Source of the DNA: Platerodrilus igneus
Taxonomy: Eukaryota > Arthropoda > Insecta > Coleoptera > Lycidae
Assembly (NCBI GenBank): GCA_036346225.1
Contig: JARFIW010000453.1
Coordinates: 1 to 64,000 of the forward strand
Length of the DNA stretch: 64,000 bases
Direction: 5' to 3'
In this document: in pieces, positions 53,604 through 63,701 of the stretch
How the letters are laid out: each line of letters opens with the position of its first letter
How positions within the stretch are numbered: position 1 is the first letter of the stretch
Position numbers and translations under genes: made by a program
The notes under the pieces: generated by a model
What the model saw: the letters and a program-made list of their open reading frames with translations, nothing else
The model's database searches: none
What the model was told of the DNA's origin: nothing

Positions 53604-53750
53604 TTATCTAAAAACTTATTTTCAAAACTCAACAATACATATGAAACAAGTTGAATTAAAATGAACTTATTTACCATATATGCTTAAATGAATTTTTATT
53701 CAACCTGTTACATACATATTGTTGAGGTTTGAAAATAAGTTTTTAGGTAA
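53604..53750. mobile_element. palindromic MITE, about 147 bp
   Basis: TTATCTAAAAACTTATTTTC at the left pairs with GAAAATAAGTTTTTAGGTAAA at the right. Pairing continues inward through CTCAACAATA and TATTGTTGAGG for about 65 bases per arm with few mismatches. It is non-coding and would form one long hairpin. The transposase source is unknown. Confidence 0.75.
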
Positions 53751-54377
53751 ATATAACGTTAATATTTTGAATATCTCTCTATTAGCTGTTGCTTTCACCA
53801 GGAGTCCCTCGAAGCGCCAATGAGTGACTCTCTTACTGTATGTTCTCTATGGTTCTGCCATAGATCAACAACCACTCAGTTAAGTTTTATACTGCCTTTG
53901 TGAACGTCGAACGAGTTACCTCAAACGGGTTAATTTCTTTCATCAAGTGATAAGCCGTGAATGTAAAATTTTGAAAACGAGTCGAGAACAAATAAATACA
54001 AAACCATTTATAAGAAAATAGTATGGGATCCCACTTCAAATAAAAAGGTTTCTTTACAACGGGAACAGAGTTTGTTATTATCGAAGTCTGCACTTTGCAT
54101 ATCATATTTAATATATGAGCAAAATGCTCTCACGCTTCCACTTTATAATTTTTAAGTAGCAACAAACTTCGGAATAAAATACATTTTTTTGTATTTTAAA
54201 ATAACTCACAACAAGATATTGCTCTAATCTGCGAAATTAATTGAGTAAAGTATTTAAAACCCTTCTCTATTTTACTAGAATAACTAGTACTTTGTGTACA
54301 AAAATTGACAAGGAATTTATAACACCGTAATATAGAGATAAATAACCTAGAATTAGTTTTCTATCAGCAAAATTTAT
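53751..54377. other. no gene recognised
   Basis: A 72-codon minus-strand frame (53,887-54,105) with many Phe, Lys and Thr shows no family features. Otherwise AT-rich unique-looking sequence. Confidence 0.3.
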
Positions 54378-54562
54378 AGGCAGCAAGTGGTCCGGCGGCA
54401 AGTTGTCCCGGCGGCGAGTTGTTCCTGTGGCGAAATAGCGGCGGCGAGATGGCGGTGGCGAGTTGACAGCGGCGAGTTGTCTTTGTAGCGAGATGACGAC
54501 GGCGAGCTGTCCCCGCGGCGAAATGACGTCGGCGAGTCGACGGTGGCGAGTTGTCCGATCCA
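54378..54562 (+). repeat. GC-rich 15-bp minisatellite
   Basis: About 12 degenerate units of a consensus near GCGGCGAGTTGTCCC (variants GCGGCGAGATGACG, GTGGCGAGTTGACA). The block is strikingly GC-rich for this window. The open minus frame through it, rich in Arg, His and Ala, follows from the 15-base period. Confidence 0.88.
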
Positions 54563-56597
54563 GAAAATTGTCCGTGGGTCATAATTTTTGTTTGTTTGTT
54601 GGTTTAAATAAAATTTTTATTTTTATCGTTAATAAAAACTCGATGGTGATGTCCTTTTTTTGCCTATGTGAATCGCCCCACTCTCCGCATTTTTAATTAG
54701 CCCGGTTACTAAGGTGGCTAACCTGTTCAAAATTAACAGTTGGTAACTGAAATAAGTGGTATATCTGTTTCTTCCACTCACATAAGGTATATACAGGAAA
54801 GATTACATGGGGAACTTCGCCTATCACAGTTCTTTTCTACCACATTAATTTTCCCGTCTGCCGCTCAGAAGGAGATAACGCTATATAAACTAAACGGGGA
54901 TAGAAAGAGAGATAGGTGAAGTTGTTGCCTTGTATTTACTTTGCTTACACACTTTCGTGACATTCTATACAATGTATGAGCAACATAATATATTGTACAG
55001 TTACATATTATTTTATTATGTATATTTTATATCTATTTATAGACGCGATTAGCATATCAACTGCTGCCCATTCTGTTTGCAGCGCTTACATATCTTAAGC
55101 CAGCTTTTCCGGGGATTTCTTGTACTTCCGCCAATGATGCGTCGCCCCTGGATTACCTCTGTTACAATATGTTATAGAATGTAAACAGTCTTTAACGAAT
55201 ATCTTAACACCTAAGGGTGATACGAAAATTCTGAGTACCTGGTCCATTTTAGCGACCCAAAAACATAAAAAACACCCATCAGACATCAGGAAACAAAAAG
55301 TGTGATGGTTTGTGTAATTATTTGTTATAAAAGTAATTTTTATGTCGTTATTGTTTCTGCAATTTTGAGTGTATGCTATATTTTACATTTTTAAAACAGC
55401 GTTAAAAGTAATTCGTGTGTTTTAAAGTAATTGCAAAGAAACACTTCCGCATCCCATAATGTTTAATGTCAACAGTTCTCGTATGAAGTTTACCTAAAAT
55501 AGCACGTACTTATATTATTATCTGTTTATAAAACGTTGAAAATATATCTTATCTAGAGCCTGATATGAGCAAGCAGTGGCAAGATATGCACAGACTATTG
55601 CTTTTTACTGAACTGTGAAATTGAAGTGTACGATATTCAATAAAAGTATATAAAAATTTTGTGCAAAGTGTTTGTTATAATTTATAAATTGTACATGGTA
55701 AATATGGCATAAACTATCAAATTTAAACACAAATTCTCATATGTGCTTAGCTTTCTATTGTACTAATGTATTGTTGCTATATATGCGATTGAAAATATTA
55801 ATATAGAATTATAATACCTTTAAATAGGCGTACCTCAAATAAAATCTGACCTTAAAAAAATAAACACTTACGTACTTGGATTTTTTTAATCACGATTTAC
55901 GTAAATTTAAACTTTAGTAAGCAAAAACTTTTTAATAATTAATACTTCCGTTTATGAACATTTTATATTCACACTACGCCCACGTTTTTTTGTTCATATT
56001 TACATAAAAAACCAGTTCAAATATTTTCATTCCAAAAAGGAAAATCTCAAGGTAACGCAATCCAAATTAAAATATTTTATATATCCGTAATTCTGTAACT
56101 GATAACATTTTAAGTCGCCATTTTTGTGTATGTTGTTCTACTTTTCCATGACGTTTTTATAATCTACGCTAATCCAAATATATTTTCACAAAGATTAAAG
56201 CAAAGTCCGTTTATCGCTTATGTATATTGTACCAAATGTACGAAAAGGAACCTTTCAATTTATTTTTCACTTATATCATAAACACTAGCAGCAAAAATTT
56301 ATTTGTCATAATGCAACGACCTACATCGTAGGATACGCAAGTTATACTTTGTCGATTATGAGAATGGAGCTTTGTACTGATTGGTTAGAGGTGTTTGATG
56401 ATGACCATAACCCACGACCCGGATATTCCTGATTCGCTGGGGGTGTTGTATTATATACATCTAGAGAATAATGAGTACAATTCATTGACCCATTCTTAAA
56501 TGCATCAGAAGTGCATTTCTGGATAGTCGTGGGAAATAGTATATTATTCAACGAGCGAATTATGCTAGCCATTACTCATTTGAAAGGTTTGCATGAT
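54563..56597. other. no gene recognised in about 2 kb
   Basis: AT-rich sequence with only short frames. A 63-codon minus frame at 55,095-55,286 (with C-N-R-G-N-P-G-A-T-H-H-W) and a 76-codon minus frame at 56,342-56,572 are protein-like in composition but have no recognisable family. Confidence 0.3.
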
Positions 56598-56761
56598 TGT
56601 GGTGTTGCTAAGGTTATGGATATAGATATACAAGATCAGGATAGCTGGGACTTTGAAGGTAGTGGAAATTAGAGTAATTAAAGATGTATTTGAATGGCAG
56701 AATAAAGCATTAAATTGTTCAATAAAGTAGTAATATATCTCTTAAATATATAAATACTACA
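56598..56761 (+). repeat. gypsy 5' LTR, about 164 bp
   Basis: TGTGGTGTTGCTAAGG to AAATACTACA, with TG...CA ends and an AATAAA near 56,700. It is followed by AG and then TGGCGACGAGGATTTTGGG, a primer-binding-like site. No 3' LTR copy is present, so the left boundary is inferred from the TG and general form. Confidence 0.6.
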
Positions 56762-56763
56762 AG

Positions 56764-56785
56764 TGGCGACGAGGATTTTGGGTTC
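56764..56785 (+). other. gypsy primer-binding-like site
   Basis: TGGCGACGAGGATTTTGGG lies two bases after the LTR. TGGCGACGAGG-type starts are common in K02A2.6-like gypsy elements of insects. Confidence 0.6.
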
Positions 56786-56815
56786 GGGTAAAATAATTTG
56801 AGAAATTATTGCAAC

Positions 56816-57838
56816 ATGGAGAAAATGCATATTCCGTCATTGCACTTCAAACATGACTGGCAGAGATGGAAACAGACTCTTGAATTTTACTTCATCAGTG
56901 AAAAAATAACTGATGCGAAGGTCAAACAGACAAAACTTTTACTGTTAGGCGGTTCGGCTCGTCAAGACGTTTATTTTTCCCTACATTCAGATACCGAGTT
57001 TCTTAATGGTACGGATGCTTACACATACACTTTAGAATGTCTGGAGTCAAAAATTGGTCTCAAAAGTATGAAGTGGTATGAACGGTATGTTTTAGCTCAA
57101 ATGCGTCAAGAAAAGAACGAAAACATTACCACATTTCTTACTCGTATTCGAAAGCAAGTTCAACGGTGTAGTTTTAATCGACTAGCTGTTGACGAAGCTA
57201 TCCATGGTCAGTTAATAAATGGTATTTTATTCAATGAACTTCGTTCCCGACTAATAAAAAAAGAAACTTTGACCTTGAACAAGACTGAAAGGCTTGCACG
57301 TACATTTGACACAGTGTTATCACAAGCTGGAATAATGGCTAATAACTTAACTGTTTCTGGTAGTTCACCATTTTCTACAAATTCGACTTCCGTGTGCAAA
57401 ACTACAGAACGGCATAAGAAGAAGAAAATGGGAGAGAAGGCAAATTTAGTTAAGGCTAAGCAAAATAGAGTTACATCTGGTAAATCGAAAACACTAACAT
57501 GCATTTGCTGTGAAACTGAGGATCATGTTCCGAAAGACAGTAGGTGTGCGGCACTTAACGTTGTGTGTAATAAATGCAAGAAAACTGATCATTTTGCACG
57601 TATGTGTCACTTAAGCGGTAATTCAAATTTGGGCACAGGTAAAAGTTCGACTGTCAAGCAAGTGACAGATGAATCCATTTTTTGCGTACTTAACTCTGAA
57701 ACTGGTAGTCAACCAGAAAAAATAGTTGCATGTAAACTCGGAGGAGTAACACATTCTGCATTTGTGAATTCTGGTGCACTACATACTATGATGTCGAAAG
57801 AAAACTGGGAAAACCTGCGTCTAAATAGCTTACAATAG
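56816..57838 (+). pseudogene. gypsy Gag and start of protease, truncated
   Basis: The capsid begins M-E-K-M-H-I-P-S-L and has D-W-Q-R-W-K-Q-T-L-E-F-Y near residue 17, the Gag signature of K02A2.6-like gypsy elements. A long helical part follows to about residue 180. Two zinc knuckles come next: C-I-C-C-E-T-E-D-H near 225 and C-N-K-C-K-K-T-D-H-F-A-R-M-C near 255. The protease begins near 300 with the active-site motif V-N-S-G-A-L-H, where active enzymes have Asp instead of Asn. The frame is clean for 340 codons and stops at 57,838, after which unrelated satellite sequence starts, so the rest of pol is lost. Confidence 0.85.
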
Positions 57839-57939
57839 TAGTACAAATACAGGGGACCCAGAACTTCTTTTCCACCAGTATGCTTATTTCCACACACATT
57901 ATGCACCAAATAGTTTTCTTCGACTAGCCATTTCATCTT

Positions 57940-58011
57940 TCGAGATAAATCTGTCTTGTTTGGTATCAATTAATATTAGATTTTTCTCAGCTACCCGATT
58001 TTCTAGGAATT
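57940..58011 (+). repeat. partial unit of the 298-bp satellite
   Basis: TGGTATCAATTAATATTAGATTTTTCTCAGCTACCCGATTTTCTAGGAATT-type sequence equals the end of the full units at 58,880 and 59,175. It is cut at 58,011 by the Helentron-like insert; the next unit starts directly behind that insert. Confidence 0.85.
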
Positions 58012-58630
58012 TTCAACGAACTTCGTTCGTTTATGAAATCGATTTGTCGTCCGTCTGTCCGTCCGTCCGAGGCCTTTCTAATGGTCGGACATCAATGTGT
58101 GATACATCAATCGATTCAGCTCGGTGTCCAGAGCTTAAGTTTTGATGTCAGTTAAAATCGGGCCACGGGGGCGCCGTGCCCCCGCGATAATCCGTCGGGA
58201 AAAAAAAAAATTTCAAATAGGTCCAAAATTAATGTGCGATACATATTTGGACTCCCCTAACATAGCTGAGTCGAAATATGGTACCCCCCACAAAATCTGA
58301 TCACGGATACCCGACCCCCCCGGGAATTAATTTTTATTAAAAATTTCAAATAGGTCCAAAATTAATGTGCGATACATATTTGGACTCCCCTAACATAGCT
58401 GAGTCGAAATATGGTACCCCCACAAAATCTAACCACGGATACCCGACCCCCGGGGAATTAATTTTTATCAAAAATTTAAAATAGGTCCAAAATTAATGTG
58501 CGATACATATTTATTTTATCTGAATACTTATAATTATTACAACATAATAATTTTAATTTCTTTAAATTGTTTTAAAGTAAGTCTACATTTGGAAGTTCGT
58601 TGCGACAATGCCTTGCATTTTCAACTTGTT
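58012..58630 (+). mobile_element. Helentron-like non-autonomous element, copy 4
   Basis: About 619 bp, TTCAACGAACTTCG ... GCATTTTCAACTTGTT. The intact junctions of the satellite units at 58,921-58,931 and 59,221-59,229 show the empty site, a run of 6-7 T before AGATAG. Internal tandem units of about 125 bp, marked by TCCAAAATTAATGTGCGATACATATTTGGACTCCCC, appear near 58,216 and 58,348, with a partial third near 58,480. Copy 1 has one complete unit plus the partial. It has no protein. Confidence 0.82.
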
Positions 58631-59495
58631 TTAGATAGCGTCACTCCCTTAGGCGGTACCCCAATTTTAAGATTTTTTTACCGACAGAGATTTCTGACCG
58701 TCCTTATATATTTTTTAACCATGCGACACACGAATTTAGTCTAGAATTTTACGCAAAATCCGAAGCTGTAAACAGATTTAAAAGCCGATCACCCCTTACC
58801 GTTTTACACACATACCACGCTAGCGATCATATAAAATATTATGTTTGCTTCTTTTAAGATAAATATATCTTATTTGGTGTCAATTAATATTAGATTTTTC
58901 TCAGCTACCCGATTTTCTAGGAATTTTTTTAGATAGCGTCACTCCCTAAAGGCGGTACCCCAATTTTAAGATTTTTTTACCGACAGAGATTTCTGACCGT
59001 CCTTATAATTTTTTTAACCATGCGACACACCAAGTTAGTCTAGAATTTTACGCAAAATCCGAATCTGTAAACAGATTTAAAAGCCGATCACCCTTACCGT
59101 TTTACACACATACCACCCTAAGCGATCATATAAAATATTATGTTTGTTTTTTTTAAGATAAATATATCTTATTTGGTGTCAATTAATATTAGATTTTTCT
59201 CAACTACCCGAATTTCTAGAAATTTTTTAGATAGCATCACTCCCTAAGGCGGTACCCCAATTTTAAGATTTTTTACCGACAGCGATTTCTGAACGTCTTT
59301 ATAAATTTTTTAACCATGCAACACATCAAGATAGTCTAGAATTTTATGCAAAATTCGAATCTGCAAACAGATTTAAAATCCGACCACCCCTTACCGTTTC
59401 ACACACATACCTCTAGCGAATATATAAAAGATTATTTTTGTTTCTTTTAAGATAAATATATCTTGTTTGGTACCAACTAATATTATATTTTTCTA
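58631..59495 (+). repeat. 298-bp tandem satellite, three units
   Basis: AGATAGCGTCACTCCC starts units at 58,633, 58,931 and 59,229 (AGATAGCATC). Each holds GGCGGTACCCCAATTTTAAG, CGACAGAGATTTCTGA, CCTTACCGTTT(T/C)ACACACATACC and AGATAAATATATCTT, an inverted repeat. The third is diverged and its end is degraded. Units lack coding potential. Confidence 0.9.
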
Positions 59496-60404
59496 GGGAG
59501 TCCAAATCTTTAAGCAGATTTTAAATAAGACCACCCATTACAAAGTTACTGTTTTAAAGATCCCAAAACCTCTAAATTTTTGCTCATATATATTTAACTT
59601 CATCTTTAAAACATTTTTTTTGCTACCCAAGACATATGCTTTAACCAACCGTATCCCAAAAATCTAAAACCGCCGAAATTTTAGAAATTAACCCTTTATA
59701 AGCCATAAGTATTTGATATTTAAAACCATTTTCAAACAGTAATGTACTGTTTTTAGAATAATGTAAAACGTTCCAATGTAATGCGTTTCTAATATATAAA
59801 TGGGAAGTTTGAGTTTAGCAACAAGAACCACGCCCTTTAATTAGAATATTCAAAAACATCCACTTTTGAAATATTAAACAGTGTAAACCTTTACACAAAA
59901 TTTTAATAATTTATTTTATCCGATTTACAGTTTAATAAACTAATAGAATACAATTTTTACATTGCAAAGAATAACATTATTTTATTTTCTTTGTGTAGCC
60001 AAATCCAATCAGCTGAAAGTAACCTGTAACAAAAAAGAGATTGTGTTGTTTAACAAGTGAGGAAACATGTTTTCGGTCATTAAGACATATTGTCGTTAAT
60101 CAAACAATATGTTTTACTGTCCAGCGACACCGCGTGGAGGTACATACATGTCGCCAGGAGCGAAGGGATTATTAAGGATGGGGATGGTGGGTATGTCTTA
60201 TAACTAACTTACATGCTACTATATGCATACACAATAAAATATATACATATATAAGTAACTATCCTATATCTTTATGCCCCCATGCGTAGATTGATATGCT
60301 TCTCAGGATGACGTAACGCTTGTCATGTTCACCCAAAAGACTAATTTTATTAATCAACTGTGTATACAAATCGTGTTTCTTATTCTAGATTGATACCATC
60401 GTAC
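59496..60404. other. no gene recognised
   Basis: Contains degenerate scraps related to the satellite (CAGATTTTAAATAAGACCACCC near 59,515). Otherwise AT-rich, and no gene found. Confidence 0.3.
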
Positions 60405-60596
60405 TCATGAGGGTATCTCCATTATTAATAATACATCCTTAAAACTATCTACACTAATCCCAGCCACCACACTACGGCTAACACCCTTAATTTCCCTGAT
60501 AACGTCTTTCTGGCTTACAATACAGCAGGACTTAGCCCTACTATCAACAAATTCTAACACCAAGTCACCGTTAAATTCGTCTTTAAATTTCCCCAC
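60405..60596 (-). pseudogene. viral-type DNA polymerase B C-terminal scrap (Polinton-like)
   Basis: The 63 codons begin M-G-K-F-K-D-E-F-N-G-D-L-V-L-E-F-V, then D-S-R-A-K-S-C-C, K-G-V-S-R-S-V-V and D-S-F-K-D-V-L. The order G-x-F-K-D-E, E-F-V-x-x-R-A-K, K-G-V-x-x-x-V-V, F-x-D-x-L is the C-terminal block found after the polymerase domain in Polinton and related protein-primed polymerases and in several insect repeats. Only this block is present. Upstream sequence is out of frame or lost. Confidence 0.5.
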
Positions 60597-61209
60597 AACT
60601 TCAGTGGTTTAGAGGGACTATCAGCGAGGTCGTTAAATAAATACGGATGGGTAAGGCGCTACTGTACTAAGGTAGGGTGTAAAAGCAAGAAATATCGCTA
60701 AGAAAAATACAGGAACCTCAACGAGTATATTCTGTTATTGAAATACAAAATTTTGTATTTTTAGATGGTACTACGTTTATCCTGAAATAAAATAAAATAA
60801 ATAAAATAATATTGAAGACAGCAGTTTGCGCCTCAAAATAAAAAAAATCAATAAATCAGACAGGTTTTGTGCATGTATGATTTCTTTCTTTTGTATAATA
60901 GTGTTTGGGCACTCTACTTATTAAATTTATGCACTTCTGGTTTATATATAATTCATAGAATCCAGCGATAAGTATGGACAGAATAAACACTATTTCTTTA
61001 GTGCTTCTTTGAATGTAATTAACCTTTTCTAAGTTTATAAAAAAATGAAGGCTGTTAAGTATCAACACATATATTAACTGAAAAATATTTTTTATTTATT
61101 CTGACAGACGATTACTGACTTATTGGGATTAAGGAGATGATATAAATATGCTAATTATAGGGAAGGACCAATTGCTTTTGTAGCAATAACAATAGCGGTG
61201 GAGCGGTTA
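60597..61209. other. no gene recognised
   Basis: AT-rich sequence left of the BEL element LTR. A 70-codon minus frame at 60,856-61,068 is not protein-like enough to call. Confidence 0.3.
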
Positions 61210-61512
61210 TGTAATAACTAAAACAACTACACCAAACTACTTAATGAAGGGTATAAATACCTTTTATCCTGTGCCGCTGTGGGCAATAAACGTTCACACA
61301 CAAAAGCTTTCGCGGACAACCAAAAACACTCACGAATGGGTGTCGATGTCGCTTTCGAAAGCTCTCACACAACCGTCTTTTGCAAGGGTTCGAATGCAAC
61401 TGTCTTCAACGCACTTCCACTGTCGGTATAAAATGTTTCACTAAACTGTAGGGTGAACGCACTGATGGTATTTATTGTCACAAATACCGAATTGTTCGAT
61501 GATGACGTAACA
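61210..61512 (-). repeat. BEL/Pao 3' LTR, about 303 bp
   Basis: On the minus strand it begins TGTTACGTCATCATCG directly after the GGTGGGCGG tract and ends TTAGTTATTACA. It contains GACAATAAATACCATCAGTGCG, a TATA-like and initiator-like pair. The left-side neighbour outside is TAACC. No 5' LTR is available for confirmation, so the far boundary is by form only. The small plus-strand frame 61,244-61,444 lies inside and is not a gene. Confidence 0.65.
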
Positions 61513-61752
61513 TACCGCCCACCAAATTCATAGAATTTTGAAAAGGAGGGAAGTAGGTTGGGTGAAGGAAATCACATGGGATTTGACCTTGCTAGGAAAA
61601 CAGGTAACGAAAGATAGGGTGGTACACTACAGCGAGCGATATTACCAACTATGCAAAAATAAAAATATATATGTAAATAAGCAAATATGTAAAAATAATA
61701 TACTACTATACATGTAAGAAATGTGCATATACATCTAAACATAAAAATAAAA

Positions 61753-62679
61753 TTAAAATACCGGTAGCGGCGCTAGTTTGACCAAAGGTCGTTTTAATGT
61801 GCCATGTGCAGTTTTGATTTCCGCGACACGTATAATACCGTCCGCACCGGGAAAAGTATTAATAATACGTCCAAACTTCCATTGAAGTGGAGAAAGCTGG
61901 TCGTCCTTGATGAGGACAATAGTGTCCTTTTCAACTTGTCGGACACCTACCTTAGAGTGCCATTTAACCTTTTGGTTCAGAGTATGTAAGTACTCATGGC
62001 TCCAGCGAGCCCAAAAATCTTGATGGAGTTTTTGCAGGAATTTCCACCTGCTCTTTAATGGTAAAATGTTGGTTGAATGGTCCTCATCTGGTGGTGCAGA
62101 CAGAGGTTCTATAGTTAGGAAATGACCTGGTGTTAGGCAACGCAAGTCATTTGGATCCGAACTCAAAGCGTAGAGTGGCCTTGAATTTAGAACAGATTCA
62201 ATTTGAGTGAGAACTGTGTAAAGTTCCTCAAAGGTAAGTTTTTGTTCGCCGATTACGCGAGCTAGGTGTGTCTTTACCGACTTAACACCGCTTTCCCACA
62301 AGCCACCGAAGTGAGGGGCGCTAGGTTGATTAAACGACCACTTTATCCTTTCTGAGGTTACCGCACTATGCAGATAAGTCGTAAGCTGACGATAGGCACC
62401 TACAAAATTAGTACCGCAATCACTAAATATATGAGAACAGCGTCCTCGACGTGCTATAAATCGTCGCAAAGCGGCAAGAAACGCGTCTGCCGACAAATCC
62501 GACACAAGTTCAATATGTGCTGCCTTAGTGGCAAAACAAACAAAAATACAAATATAGGCCTTAAGAGTTTTAGAGCCTCGCAAACGGTTAGCCTTTATTA
62601 AAAGAGGGCCAGCAAAATCAACACCAACAATACTGAACGGTTTGATTTGGGTAATACGTGCTGCCGGTAGGTCTTCCAT
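61753..62679 (-). pseudogene. BEL/Pao integrase
   Basis: 308 codons with the integrase core: G-V-D-F-A-G-P-L near the start (first Asp), F-S-D-C-G-T-N-F-V-G-A (second Asp) near residue 85, and F-G-G-L-W-E-S-G-V-K-S-V-K (catalytic Glu) near residue 125. L-N-S-R-P-L follows near 165 and the DUF5641-type C-terminal domain with W-x-x-x-Y-L-x-x-L from 205 onward, ending L-V-K-L-A-P-L-P-V-F. The DDE triad is complete and the frame is clean. The ATG at 62,679 is internal to the polyprotein; an in-frame TAA near 62,748 separates it from the upstream part. The enzyme inserts the cDNA copy into the genome. Confidence 0.92.
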
Positions 62680-62745
62680 AGGAGGAGTTACCAGGACCGG
62701 TTTGGTACGAAAACATCTATGACATGATGATAAATAACTTCGGAT

Positions 62746-63618
62746 TTAATTTTTAATTGAAAGGATCCAGAAATTCTGTTGGATAAGATACGCTGTGGTA
62801 TTAACACCGGGATGGCAATACCTTTCATGAGTTGACCGAATGATAAGTTCGGTTAATCGATGCCGCTGAGGCAATAACGCAGGAAACTTTTCGAAATAGG
62901 AAAGCGAAGAATGTGTCAAGCGCCCACCTACTCTTAAGATATTTTGTGGATCAACAAATGGAGAAAGTTTTCGCAAGCTTTTAGGTAATTTACGGTTTGC
63001 CTTGATCGAAGCTATTTCCTTTAAAAATGTAACATTTTGTACATGCCGAACTATAATCATGAGAGCATTGTGTAATTCAATGTCTGTTAAGGGACCCGTA
63101 TGACGTTGAGCCATGGGTTTGGAAAATCTATAGATGTAAGCCACGATGCCTTGGATTTTATATAACGATGAAAAGCGACTTAGTAAAATGTCAATTGCGT
63201 TTGGATCTGTTTGAGCGATAAATGTTAGGATCTTCTTTTCCGTAGTTACCTCAGCAATTGAGGTTGACAATGTTGGTTGAGGCGGCCACGAGTCACTAGG
63301 GTAGTGAAGCCATTCAGGCCCCGCCCACCATAGCGAACATGAAATAACCGCGCTTGGCATTAATCCCCGAGATGCAGGATCAGCCGGATTATGCGAAGAT
63401 TTAATATAAAACCATCGGCTAGGTGCAATGATTTCTTGAATGTGGCTAACGCGGTTTGCCACAAAAGTTTTCCACCGAAAAGGTGGAGAACGTATCCAAG
63501 TGAGAGCGACCGTAGAATCACTCCACGCTGAAACATCGGAGATGTCAATCAAGCCTTGATAAGAACGAATGGTAAAAGAAAGTAAATCGGTTAATAAAAC
63601 GGCGGCACATAATTCCAA
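62746..63618 (-). pseudogene. BEL/Pao RNase H and integrase zinc region
   Basis: Reads E-L-C-A-A-V-L-L-T-D-L (RNase H), then W-S-D-S-T-V-A-L-T-W-I near residue 30 with a catalytic Asp, N-P-A-D-P-A-S-R-G-L near residue 78, a linker, and L-R-V-G-G-R-L. An H2C2-type integrase zinc-binding motif is formed by H-E-R-Y-C-H-P-G and, beyond the TAA near 62,748, C-H-R-C. That single nonsense codon is the only break between this and the integrase in the same frame. A one-base deletion near 63,690 separates it from the preceding piece. Confidence 0.9.
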
Positions 63619-63701
63619 ACGTGGAATTGAAATGCGCTTAATTGGAGCTACTTTTGTTTTAGCGGTTACAAATTGTACAGTTATTTCTCCAGTAGTTTGA
63701 T

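Noticed and set aside
61244..61444. 66-codon plus-strand frame
   Set aside because: Lies inside the BEL LTR and has no conserved features.
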